Below are positions 28,227 to 37,267 of a stretch of 64,000 bases of DNA, one piece after another. The DNA lies in contig CM028928.1 in the NCBI GenBank assembly GCA_016801845.1, forward strand, positions 14,791,327-14,855,326. The letters run 5' to 3'. The first letter of the stretch is position 1, and each line of letters opens with the position of its first letter. Source of the stretch: Polydactylus sextarius (lineage: Eukaryota; Chordata; Actinopteri; Polynemidae). A model generated the notes under the pieces. That model saw only the letters and a list, made by a program, of their open reading frames with translations, did no database searches and was not told the origin of the DNA. Made by a program: the position numbers and the translations under genes.

Positions 28227-29911
28227 TTCCATTGTACACATTCAGACACACGAATACTATGTTTGCGGGTGTATTAAAAAAAAAAAAAAAACACAGAGAA
28301 ACTGCACTTGTTTATCAACAGCTCCATCTAATGGCCAACAGGAAGTGAAATGTATTTTTCTTTGGACTCACAGAGTTTACATTTTAAACAAGATCATTAG
28401 TCATTCACACCATGAATGATTAAACCTGTTGCCACCAGGAAATGGTTTTAGATTGATTATCTTTAAAACAGATAAAGAACAGTTTGGTTTTATTCCACAG
28501 GATAAGATTGTGAACATGTATGTGTAAATTAACTATCTGTGTTTGTTTTTGACCTTGCTGCTTCAAACTGATTCCCTAGAGATTGATAAATTAAAAGTTT
28601 TTCAGTATCAGTAGGTCCTGGGGCAGATCTACAGTGGTAGCATGGGGTAGCATGTGCCAACCTAAAATAATGTCTTGCCACTCTAGTTTAGCATATGACA
28701 ATATTGTTTATTAGGATAATCTAGTATTAATGCTTCATCAAGTCTAGCTACAATTAACACTGAGTATGTAATATAAAACTGAATATATCCCATAATGTTA
28801 CCCCCAGGTATTGAAACATGGTTCAGTGAACCAAATCATATGGGTTTATAGTAGGTGGTTAGATAATTAATACTGAAATCAAACAATGTTTGATCAGAAA
28901 TTATTTAAATGTTTTTGTGACAAAATTAATTTGAGCAATAGTTGACAACAACACAACAGAACTAATAGTCTGCAGAGTCCTGAGGAGACACCAGTTTGTT
29001 CAGCCATAGCAACCGTATTATTTGTGATTAGCTGGTTAGATCATGTCAACCTCACAGCAAACATCATCACTAAATCACAATCATGTGTTTATGTCTCAAT
29101 ATTCCTTCAGATCATTCCTTCAATCACACTTAATATTGTTTCCTGACTGTTTTGCTGTCATTCTCAATAGAGAAAGACTTTCATTGTCTAATTTGACACT
29201 GTGCCTGTGTCACCTTTACAAGTTCTTCCTCTGCTGTCAAGGACTCAAGTTTTACTGTCTCTTCCTACCATCTGGTGGTTTCATTTGTTTGTACTCTAGG
29301 TTATTATGACTAACAAGATTGAGAGCCACAATATAATGATAATTTAGTTAGTTTAGTTAGTTTTATTGATGTCATACTGTGCACACTGGTAAAATCTCAC
29401 AGTAGATGTATAAAATTGTAAGATGGGTAAGATGAGTCATTAGATGAGTCTGATGGCTTGTTGTTAGGAGCTCTCTTACCTTATCTGCAGTAACAGTGTT
29501 TGTGTTGTGATAACTGTCATAAGATCCACTGTCATCATAAGAACCTGATCCTTTTTGCTTCTTTGAGTCACATGACTTCAAATGGTTCCTTTTATATAAA
29601 TCCTAGCTTTATCCCACAGTCCAGACACATGCAAGTGAACTGGTGACTGTAATCTTAAAGTCATGGTCATGTGATCTGGGTTCAATCTTCACCAAAACAA
29701 AATACTTAAATTGTGCATTTATTCAATTAAATTTTTAAGTCAGTCATTCTTAAACCTGTTCAGACATTAACATATAAATAAACAAATTAACACTTGCAAC
29801 ACTAAACACAGCCTATGTTTTTACGAGTCTGTCCCTTTGCTTTGCATGGTATTCTGTCATCATCGCCGTCAGAGGGCTTTTATTTTGAAAGCTGTGTTTT
29901 ATTGTGCCCAC

Positions 29912-29924
29912 GTTGCTAGGTAAC
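29912..29924 (+). promoter_or_regulatory. X-box (RFX-factor site) upstream of mfi
   Basis: GTTGCTAGGTAAC is an almost perfect imperfect palindrome matching the RFX X-box (GTNRCC, short spacer, RGYAAC). It lies 60 bp upstream of the mfi ATG, where promoter-proximal X-boxes of ciliary genes usually sit. RFX2/RFX3 use such sites to drive genes of cilia and spermatids. The motif is seen; occupancy and tissue pattern are inferred. Confidence 0.65.
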
Positions 29925-29984
29925 GTAATGACATAATTAGTCAGAGGCTGTTTGATTTACCGACAGAAGAAAATTAAAAACGCC

Positions 29985-32323
29985 ATGAGGTAATGTGCTG
30001 TAATTGTTTTCTTGTTGTTTGAGGTTTTTTTTTTTTTTTTAATTTTTTATCATTAGGTTAAACTGTTTAAAATTCAATCGCAGGATTGTTTTAAAATTCT
30101 TCATCAGAAGTGTTTTCATACTGTCTAAATGCTAACTTTCCTTCATTTTACCCCTTTTTTTAAGTTCATATTTGACGTATAGATAAAATTAACAGAGTTT
30201 TAACAGCTGTTGAAGCTTCTGTTCATTCTTTGGAGCAGTTACGTTGAAGTTAGCATCATTGATTAACACTGAAATCTTTAAAGATATGATTTAAAAGTAG
30301 TAAAGGTGCTCTGTTTGTCTGCTCTGCTCTGTCAGCTGTCTGCTCTGTGTGAAATCCACCAGTTGCTAACATGCTATACTGAGATTAGCCCATGTAGTTT
30401 AGCTACAAGCCTGTGCCTGGTTCTGAAACTTTACCTGTGAAGTTCTTAGAACTTTGTGTAATATATCTTAAAAAGAAATGTCACAAATTCAATTTACTGC
30501 CTTCTTTTCACTTCATCCTCCTTCATTTTTTGTGACACATCTCCAGCTCAGAGGACAGGGGCCTCGAAGAGCCCGAGCAGGAGCTTCTACAGACGACAGC
30601 AGCTACAGTCATTCAGAGGGCCTGGAGGAGACATGTGGTCGGTACTTTCATGCACTTACACATGATGTAATTAAATTGCACAGCCACAAAGTTAATCTCT
30701 GTTCCCTACCAAAACTGCAGTGCACAGAGGTTTTCAAGTATTTGAAAGAGCTGATTAGTCACTGTAACCAGCAGGATCCACAGTCAATCCTCAAAGCTGT
30801 AAATCCTCGAGAGGTAACGACAAAGTTGCTTTTCATAACATAAAAGTGTAAAAATAAAATAAAATGAGGCTGAGACTTTCCTGTGACAGGCAGAACTGCT
30901 GGATGCTGCTTCTGGGTTGTTCATCAGATTTCGTCTTGGAGGGGTGAGTGAATCAACAGCTTGGCCATTAGGATGTGATGACAAAGACATTTCTGCTAAC
31001 ACCTTGTCCTCAGAACACCTTCCCACCCAACATCTATTACAAGATCTTCACCCACCGGCCCATCACAGATATGTGTGCCAGCAGCCCAAGGGACTATACT
31101 CGGTCAGGCCTTAAGAGGCCTGGGCCACGGCAGATCAACAATGGTTGGCCCCTGATGCCAAAAGACCAGTCAGGATGGTACCAGCGTATGGAGAACAATA
31201 GCTGGAGGATTTTCTGCAAGAAGGTGAAGAATGTGTTGGCGTTAACAGTATGTTCTGCCTGTTCTTCTGTCCATGCAGCCCAAAAAATGTGGTCAGTTCA
31301 GCTGTCAGTCACTAAAAGCAGGTGTTAAAATGTCAGTGTTGATGTGCTGCTTCTTCTCTCCCACAGGTGGTTCCTACTGCAGAGCCCATAGATATCGGAG
31401 CAAATAAAAAAATGGACTTTCACTACTCCAGGTTGCGGCGACAACAGGAAGTGGACAGGTGGAAGAAAAGGAGGAAAATTAAATGGCTGAGGCAAATGTG
31501 AGTTTGTACAAATTAACATTACCTGGCTGCTTATACCCAACCAAAGCTTTTACAAAGAGAGACGACTGTTGTCAGTCAGCAAGAAGAACATTTGGTGATG
31601 AAGAGAATAGAATAGTGTCCAGAAGTGGTTTTGTTTTTGGTCTTAGTTTTGTGTGTGAGGAGAGATGTACTATACACACAGGTATAACTGGGGACGTCTG
31701 CAGATTCATCCATTGCATCAACACACAACGACTGCGGTGGCAAACTCAGCTCAGAAAGCAGTGGACGCCATTGAAGAGAAAGGGGAGGATGAGGTGGAGG
31801 ATTGGGAGGTGGATGAGCTCCTTGCCTGGACCAACACCCTCAGCTTTGAGGAGTAAGACTCTCTGCTAGTAAATAGAAAACATTTGAGGGTCAGATGCTC
31901 CAAATATCTTACTCTGTGTCATTCTGATTCTCACTTGTGCAGGTATATTCAGGAGTGGAAACATTTGGCCTGCAGTCACACTTCTGAGCCAAGCAAAGGT
32001 CAAACTCTTTCTACAAAAATCTCTTCTTGTCTCATGATGTGACTATTACTTACCACTTATTGAATACTGTTTAGAACAAGCTATACTGCCATCTGCTGTT
32101 CAGTTTTTGGACTAACAGTTGTAAAGCAGTGTTATGTTTTCATGCGTCACATGCACTGTGAAAAATAGTAGCAACTCTGTATTTACATCTCTTTTCATCT
32201 CAGTTTTCCATTCCCTCCTTCATACTCATTCTTCGCCTTTTTCTCTTGTCTTCCTTTTTTCCCACAGATTTTCACTCGGATGCACCCTGCTCAGAGCCTC
32301 AAGAGTTCGCTGGTGTGACGTAA
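29985..32323 (+). CDS. mfi: C11orf65/MFI homologue (mitochondrial fission factor interactor), 9 exons, 287 aa
   Basis: Exons joined by reading frame and GT/AG sites: 29985-29989, 30547-30641, 30728-30813, 30890-30943, 31014-31223, 31367-31497, 31682-31852, 31943-31998 and 32268-32323 (864 nt, 287 aa plus stop; the human protein is about 313 aa). All phases close. Residues about 18-33 hold an IQ-like helix (TAATVIQRAWRRHV). Residues 63-104 carry the family signature (AELLDAASG, FRLGG, FPPNIYYKIFTHRPI). Residues about 166-194 are a basic helix ending in RRKIKWLRQM, followed by an acidic WEVDELLAWTNTL segment. I recognise human C11orf65 (MFI), reported to bind MFF and restrain Drp1-dependent mitochondrial fission; that role is family knowledge. 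No signal peptide or membrane segment is visible. Exon 1 codes only ATGAG. The C-terminus is shorter than in human. The gene lies head-to-tail upstream of pomp. The identity is firm; exact exon edges are inferred by eye. Confidence 0.9.
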
Positions 32324-32373
32324 CATGAACGCATTATGTTAATCACTCGGTCAATCAGTGTCTGACTGAAATC

Positions 32374-32379
32374 AATAAA
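32374..32379 (+). terminator. mfi polyadenylation signal
   Basis: A canonical AATAAA lies 51 bp after the mfi stop codon, giving a very short 3' UTR. No competing signal was seen between the stop and this site. Confidence 0.7.
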
Positions 32380-32399
32380 TCTACTGGTATTATTGAATC

Positions 32400-33220
32400 T
32401 GTAACGGATCAATCTGAGACATCAGGCAGTACACACACAAACCAGTTAAGTTTCAGGGCTCATTGTCATTTGTAGCTGTTAACCAAATACATACAATTCC
32501 ACTGAAGACATAACTTGCAGCAAACATGTGTCATTAAAAGACAATCAGTAGGTAGGCTCAGAGTGTGTTATGTGTCTGTTTTTATTCATTTGTTTTTATA
32601 GTGGAGGATACCAACTTATAAGTTAATTCAGATTTTACATAAGTGAAGTACAATTATGTTATCGGAAATCTTATTAATCTGAATAAATCTAACTGGATGA
32701 AAAGATGTTGCAGCCTATAACTCTGAAGCAAAAGTGGAACTTTGGCAGATGTAATGAATCTTATTTTCAGCTCCAAACAAAATAAAACAATTCAGTGAAC
32801 TTATTGAAAATGATAAGTGGTAAGCACAGTTGCATATCAGTGGGTTATGGTGATGTCACTCTTTCCCAACAGAACGGCCACATTGTATTGTGCATTACTT
32901 CAGCTTAGAGTTTCTGTTTGCTTCAATTATTCATGAGATGTGTCTAGAATTTAACTGGAGTTAACTGAAATGAGTGGACAAAGATTCTCTTAAAACATCT
33001 GAGATAATATGATAAAAAAAGATATTTCAGGGTGAGAGACCAGCTTGGTGTCATTACAGTAATATACATATGAACCCCTATTCACCCTGAAAGACTTGGA
33101 CTCATCAGGGAGCGAATAAATTCCTGCTGGCACTGTTTCATGAAAAATTACACCATAGCAGTGGTAGGACAATATAAATATGACCTCACCACTAAAAGAG
33201 AATAGACTCTTGAAAGAGTG
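32400..33220. other. mfi-to-tRNA intergenic spacer
   Basis: About 0.8 kb of AT-rich DNA with no coding similarity, RNA gene or repeat that I recognise. The minus-strand open frame at 32990-33238 runs into the tRNA gene and has no family resemblance. Confidence 0.5.
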
Positions 33221-33223
33221 GAG

Positions 33224-33227
33224 AAAA
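33224..33227 (-). terminator. Pol III terminator of tRNA-Cys
   Basis: TTTT on the minus strand, two bases beyond the tRNA 3' end: the minimal run of four T residues that stops RNA polymerase III. Confidence 0.75.
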
Positions 33228-33229
33228 TG

Positions 33230-33301
33230 AGGGGGCACCCGGATTTGAACCGGGGACCTCTTGATCTGCAGTCAAATGCTCTACCACTGAGCTATACCCC
33301 C
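33230..33301 (-). tRNA. tRNA-Cys (anticodon GCA)
   Basis: The minus strand folds as a complete 72-nt tRNA. The acceptor stem GGGGGTA pairs with TGCCCCC (T-G wobble at pair 6). The A-box region is TAGCTCAGTGGTAGAGC, the anticodon loop is CTGCAGA giving GCA (Cys), and the B-box is GGTTCAAATCC. The discriminator base is U73, as in vertebrate cytosolic tRNA-Cys. There is no intron and CCA is not encoded. It is nearly identical to the vertebrate consensus, so it is probably functional. It lies divergently 285 bp upstream of the pomp start codon. Confidence 0.95.
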
Positions 33302-33585
33302 TGACGACAGACAGAGGAATTGAAAGTTTTTTATGGATTTAAAACCGCGTACCTGAACATTTATTTGAGATATTCAGTCTAGTTTGGCGTACTTTATCTG
33401 TCATTGTATCATTTTGTTGTCCAAACAGACTTATTTCACTGATACGTGGTGGTATTAATTATACATCGTCTTTTCATCTACCGATAAAACGTTAATCACG
33501 CTCATAGCGGATATGACGTATAGAAAGCGCGACATTACCGGACGTTGAATCTTACGGAAAAGAAAGTGGAACAGACTGAATCACA

Positions 33586-35554
33586 ATGGTGCGTTGTTGT
33601 TTGTTACTTAGATTTTAAATTATTTATATACCACTTAAACTCCTGGGCATGTTTTCTGTAGATATATTTATTTGTATTTAAGTCCGCCGGGCGTTTCTCC
33701 GGCGTCTGTATTGGCCGTTGAGGCTGGTGATGTAGCATTTGATTAGTCACTCCAGCTAATGCTAGTTAGCTCCGCTGTGAATGTGGGGGGTAGATTTGTT
33801 GTGGAACTAATATATTGAACCGTTTAAGCGGCTCGTCTGTCTGTTTTTCTTTGTGTTGACGCTGTTTGTGGTCTGTGCTTGACAGAACACCCGAGGACTC
33901 CGCTCTCAGCTCAAAGACAGTGTACCTGTGGCCGGTTTCTGTCCGCAGGGACAGTATGGAGTTCAAGACTCTCTGCGGGGCGGGTGAGACGTCTGCAGAT
34001 CAATTCATTAATCTGGACAACTAAAATAAACCCTGCTGCTGTGTATCTAACGTGTAATCCCACCGTGTTCGTACAGAGACAGTCGTGTATTTCGTACATT
34101 TTTTACACGTTATCTATTAGTGGTAATTTACTTGCTTCAAATAATAAATAAATATAATATGTGTAGTGCTTCATCTGTAGCTGATGTGTTCCTGGTTATC
34201 CATCACATGAGTTGGAAAATCTAGTCAGAAAAGTCATCTAATAATCACAGTCTGCATTATGATTGCACCATTTGTCGACCAGGAATGACCATCTATTCAC
34301 CTGCTGCTGTAAAATGTCCCATTCTCAGTTATATAATGATTTAATCATGAATGTTGTTTATGTTAAGAATTAATCTAGCTCTGTACATATTGTATGGCCC
34401 TACTGTATAAACTTTCTACATGTCTGCTGTAATGCATCTATAAATTATATCCTCCCTATTAACAACATACCTATTACCAACATAGAGGAAAGGTGATGGA
34501 CATTCAGAACAATGTCATAGTTGCTTTAAGTCAGAGGTATCCCAACTATTCCCCAAAAGGCCATGTGGCTACAGGTTTTTATTCCAACCACACAGCAGCA
34601 CAACACACTTGACTCATTTAATTTACTGATCTCAGTCTTCACATAACTGATTGGTCAAACTGTGAGGTATTGGCTGTTGGAACAAATACCTGCAGCTACA
34701 CGGCCCTTCCTGGAATAGTTTGGACATGCCTGCTTTACATGGTAAAACATCTGGTCACATCCATGGAATAAGTATCAGGATCAGCCTCAATACAGTTTTG
34801 GGAATGCTGTGATGCTGTCTATTGTGCTGGTTGTGTTTTTTTTTTTTTTAAATGTATAAAGCCACAATAGTCTTGTGTGTCTGAAGCTCATTGAATATTT
34901 ATGGAACCTGTTTGTTCTTCTGTTGCTTTGCAGCTTTACCAGTGTGAAGAATGAGCTCCTCCCCAGCCATCCACTGGAGCTGTCAGAAAAGAACGTGAGT
35001 GACTCTGATGAATGAACAAGCTTCATATACACGACTGAATAAATGATTTTGTTCTTTCATGCCTGACAGATGTTGTGTGTCTCTGTGTTGTGCAGTTCCA
35101 GCTGAACCAGGACAAGATGAATTTCTCAACTCTCAGAAACATCCAGGGTCTTCATGCTCCCCTCAAACTGCAGATGGAGTACAGAGCAGCCAGACAGGTG
35201 AACTCAACTCTGCCCCCTCTTCTGTAGTCCTCCTCCCTTTCATGTTCATTCTTAAAGGCAGTCCTAAATGGTTGTGCCTGTGCTTCCACCCTCCAGATCC
35301 AGCGCCTGCCATTCTTACCGAGTTCAAACCTGGCTCTGGATACCTTGCGTGGCAGCGATGAGTCCGTCGGCTTTGAAGACATCCTCAACGGTGAGAACCT
35401 CTTTCTGCCCACACCATCTCTGACTGAAGGAAACTGTCTGAATATGAAATCTGACCTCCCTGTGTTTACGGCTTGTCTCCTTTCAGATCCAGCCCAGAGT
35501 GAAATGATGGGAGAGCCTCACATGATGGTGGAATACAAACTAGGGCTGTTGTGA
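33586..35554 (+). CDS. pomp: Proteasome maturation protein (POMP/UMP1), 6 exons, 141 aa
   Basis: Exons: 33586-33588, 33886-33983, 34934-34994, 35096-35197, 35297-35390 and 35487-35554 (426 nt, 141 aa plus stop, the same length as human POMP). All introns are GT-AG and the frame closes exactly. Residues 34-88 contain the nearly invariant block GFTSVKNELLPSHPLELSEK, then NFSTLRNIQGL and LKLQME. The C-terminus GFEDILNDP...GEPHMMVEYKLGLL is also typical. POMP is the chaperone that escorts beta subunits onto the alpha ring of the 20S core, helps half-proteasomes dimerise at the ER surface and is then degraded as the first substrate. Residues 2-33 vary most, as in the family. Exon 1 codes only the initiator methionine, so the start is fixed by ATG directly at the donor. 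No defect was seen; this is an intact gene. Confidence 0.97.
34535..34732. mobile_element. MITE (non-autonomous DNA transposon) in pomp intron 2
   Basis: The first and last about 50 bp are diverged inverted repeats. The left end reads CCCAACTATTCCCCAAAAGG...GGCTACAGG...TTCCAACCA. The right end, reverse-complemented, reads TCCAAACTATTCCAGGAAGG...AGCTGCAGG...TTCCAACAG. The 198-bp element codes nothing and resembles a short inverted-repeat element that is abundant in teleosts; the superfamily (possibly hAT) is not settled here. It sits about 550 bp after exon 2, well away from the splice sites. Confidence 0.75.
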
Positions 35555-35774
35555 AAGAAAATGGTCACAGATTCACATGCACGCACATTTATTTACTTCA
35601 TTATTTGTTTATTGGCTCAAAAATAAGTCACCAACTCAGGCTTGGGGGGGACTGTAGTCATTCATCTTCTGGGAAGGAACGGGGAAGATGGATTTGTGGG
35701 GTTGGGGTGGGAGGTGAATGGGGTTAACAGACATTCACTGCTCTTTTTGTATGATTCTAATCTGACTGGTTTCT

Positions 35775-35780
35775 AATAAA
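35775..35780 (+). terminator. pomp polyadenylation signal
   Basis: AATAAA 221 bp after the pomp stop codon, followed about 25-40 bp later by T/G-rich sequence (TTTGGTTCTCTTGG) suitable as a downstream element. Confidence 0.75.
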
Positions 35781-35809
35781 TGTCACAACCATCATCTTGA
35801 ATTTGGTTC

Positions 35810-36870
35810 TCTTGGTAAATTATTGTGTTGTTGAACTCTAGGTTCCTATCTATAGGGACATCTAAGTTCCTATTCGAAACGTAGTATCACGTAGAACAAT
35901 AGTGTGATCTTCTGTCATTTACTGCTTCTATGATTATCACTAATTTATTCTAATGCACTAGAGACACTGAAGCACCACTGTGATCACAATATACACAAGT
36001 CAATTATATCTTTATTTGTGGTTATAGTTGCAATTAAACGCTGAAGGACAATTGTGGGCGAGGATACTGGTTATAGTCTAATGTAAACCAAGTTGGTCTA
36101 TTTTAAGCCTGTTATCACGTTCGGATGGATGAGTGTGATGGAGTAAACTCTGGTGAAAGCAGGTAAAGGCAGAAGCTTGGGACTGTCCACGTAAAACTTG
36201 GCTGTACCATCAGATGTTTCACTTGCGCTTCAAATACTTTGCGACAATCAGCTGGTAACCTTTTTCATCTGTCAATCACTGACCTCAACATATACAGTCC
36301 CTTTATGGAAAGAGGTGAGGATCAGATTTTTCATGTGATCTTCACTCTGTTCTCAGAAATCACTAATGCATCTCAATAATTTCCAGTAAAACTGATCTAA
36401 TGAGACTGCAAACCAATTGTACAATATAGATTTATATATAGAAAAATGTGTGGCTGTGAGATGGTGCTAATTTTACTACTCAAGCTTATTAATTGGTTAA
36501 TCATCCAAAGGGATTTTAAGAGGTTTATTGTTAATAACAATCTGAGAGGGAATATTAAATTTAGACTTTATTGAATGAAATATATTTAAAAGTCAGCATA
36601 TTAAGAGATAAAAAGCATCAATACTCCAAACAGGAGACACGAATGAATGTAATCAGAAGGTATCTGAAAAAAAAAGTGACATGTCACCATGTGGTTTATA
36701 TTGGATCCTGGGACAAATTCTACAGCATTTATGGGTTGATTTTTAACAGACTGACAAACACAGACACAAAAATATAGAGACAAAACTGTGTTAGTGCGCT
36801 TAAAACAACGTGGCTGTCAGGACTGTGGAGCCATCTGTTAAAAAGCACTGCACTGTGGTACGGTACAGAG
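35810..36870. other. pomp-to-Y RNA spacer
   Basis: About 1 kb of AT-rich sequence with no recognisable exon, RNA gene or transposon. The short open frames near 36.6-36.8 kb lie just beyond the Y RNA terminator and show no family features. Confidence 0.5.
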
Positions 36871-36877
36871 CAGAGAC

Positions 36878-36982
36878 AAAAGGCTAGTCAAGGCCGGCGG
36901 TGAGGGAGGGGAGAGAAGAAACGTAGAGGTTCTGTAACTCACTGTAGCAATCAATTGAAATCTCACCGCCATCGGACCAACC
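36878..36982 (-). ncRNA. Y RNA (Y1-like), Ro60-binding RNA
   Basis: The minus-strand RNA is 105 nt, starts GGUUGGUCCGAUGGCGGUGAG and ends CUUGACUAGCCUUUU. The ends pair as in Y RNAs: GGUUGGUC with GACUAGCC, then the conserved interrupted segment (CCGA opposite CUU, the Ro60 site with bulged C9), then GGCGGUGAG with CUCACCGCC (9 bp). The loop holds CAAUUGAUUG, an ACAGU element and AGUUACAGA, close to human Y1, followed by a pyrimidine-rich stretch. It stops at TTTT (36878-36881). Y RNAs bind Ro60 and La and act in RNA quality control and DNA replication initiation (family knowledge). Matching upstream promoter elements argue for a live gene rather than a retrocopy. Confidence 0.92.
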
Positions 36983-37007
36983 GAAAGCAGAATTGGTAAC
37001 CTCCAAG

Positions 37008-37015
37008 TATTTATA
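37008..37015 (-). promoter_or_regulatory. TATA box of the Y RNA gene
   Basis: TATAAATA on the minus strand at -26 to -33 from the Y RNA start (36982), the fixed spacing of type 3 Pol III promoters. Confidence 0.85.
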
Positions 37016-37031
37016 GCCCCACCGGAAGTAC

Positions 37032-37050
37032 AGGTTTTCAGTCAAGGTGT
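37032..37050 (-). promoter_or_regulatory. Proximal sequence element (PSE) of the Y RNA gene
   Basis: ACACCTTGACTGAAAACCT on the minus strand at -50 to -68 resembles the vertebrate PSE (TCACCNTNACTNNAAA-like) bound by SNAPc. PSE plus TATA at this spacing specifies Pol III rather than Pol II. Confidence 0.8.
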
Positions 37051-37183
37051 TACACAAGACCCGGTCACTATGTAATATGTGTATAGATTACATAAACGCC
37101 ATCCAACAATATTTGGGTAAAAAACCCCCACATGTATCTGTGCTTAAAACCCCGAATAAACCCAATCTAGAAACACGCACTGG

Positions 37184-37202
37184 ACTACAATGCATTCTGG
37201 GA
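37184..37202. promoter_or_regulatory. ZNF143/Staf site, probable distal element (DSE) of the Y RNA gene
   Basis: ACTACAATGCATTCTGGGA (reverse complement TCCCAGAATGCATTGTAGT) matches the long ZNF143/Staf motif including its ACTACA extension. It lies at -202 to -220 from the Y RNA start, the usual DSE distance in snRNA-type promoters. No octamer was found next to it. Confidence 0.8.
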
Positions 37203-37259
37203 AATAATTCAGGAGGGAGGAGTTACGGCCAAACCCATTACAACCACCACTGAAGAAAC

Positions 37260-37267
37260 TATAAAAG
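37260..37267 (+). promoter_or_regulatory. Plus-strand TATA box, possible divergent promoter
   Basis: TATAAAAG lies 58 bp beyond the ZNF143 site on the side away from the Y RNA. A start near 37290 is expected. A good splice donor (CTG|GTAAGC) follows at 37424/37425, so a non-coding first exon of about 135 nt is possible. No plus-strand PSE or early TTTT was seen, so Pol II is more likely than Pol III. No product is recognised. Confidence 0.35.

Larger units (their letters stand above)
24250..29900. other. Gene-poor stretch upstream of mfi
   Basis: Microsatellites and one perfect hairpin only. No coding similarity or divergent partner of mfi was found in the 5 kb to its left. Confidence 0.5.

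Noticed and set aside
30478..30843. 121-aa open frame over mfi exons 2 and 3
   Set aside because: It reads exon 2 in the wrong frame and runs through introns; the spliced model gives the C11orf65-like protein.
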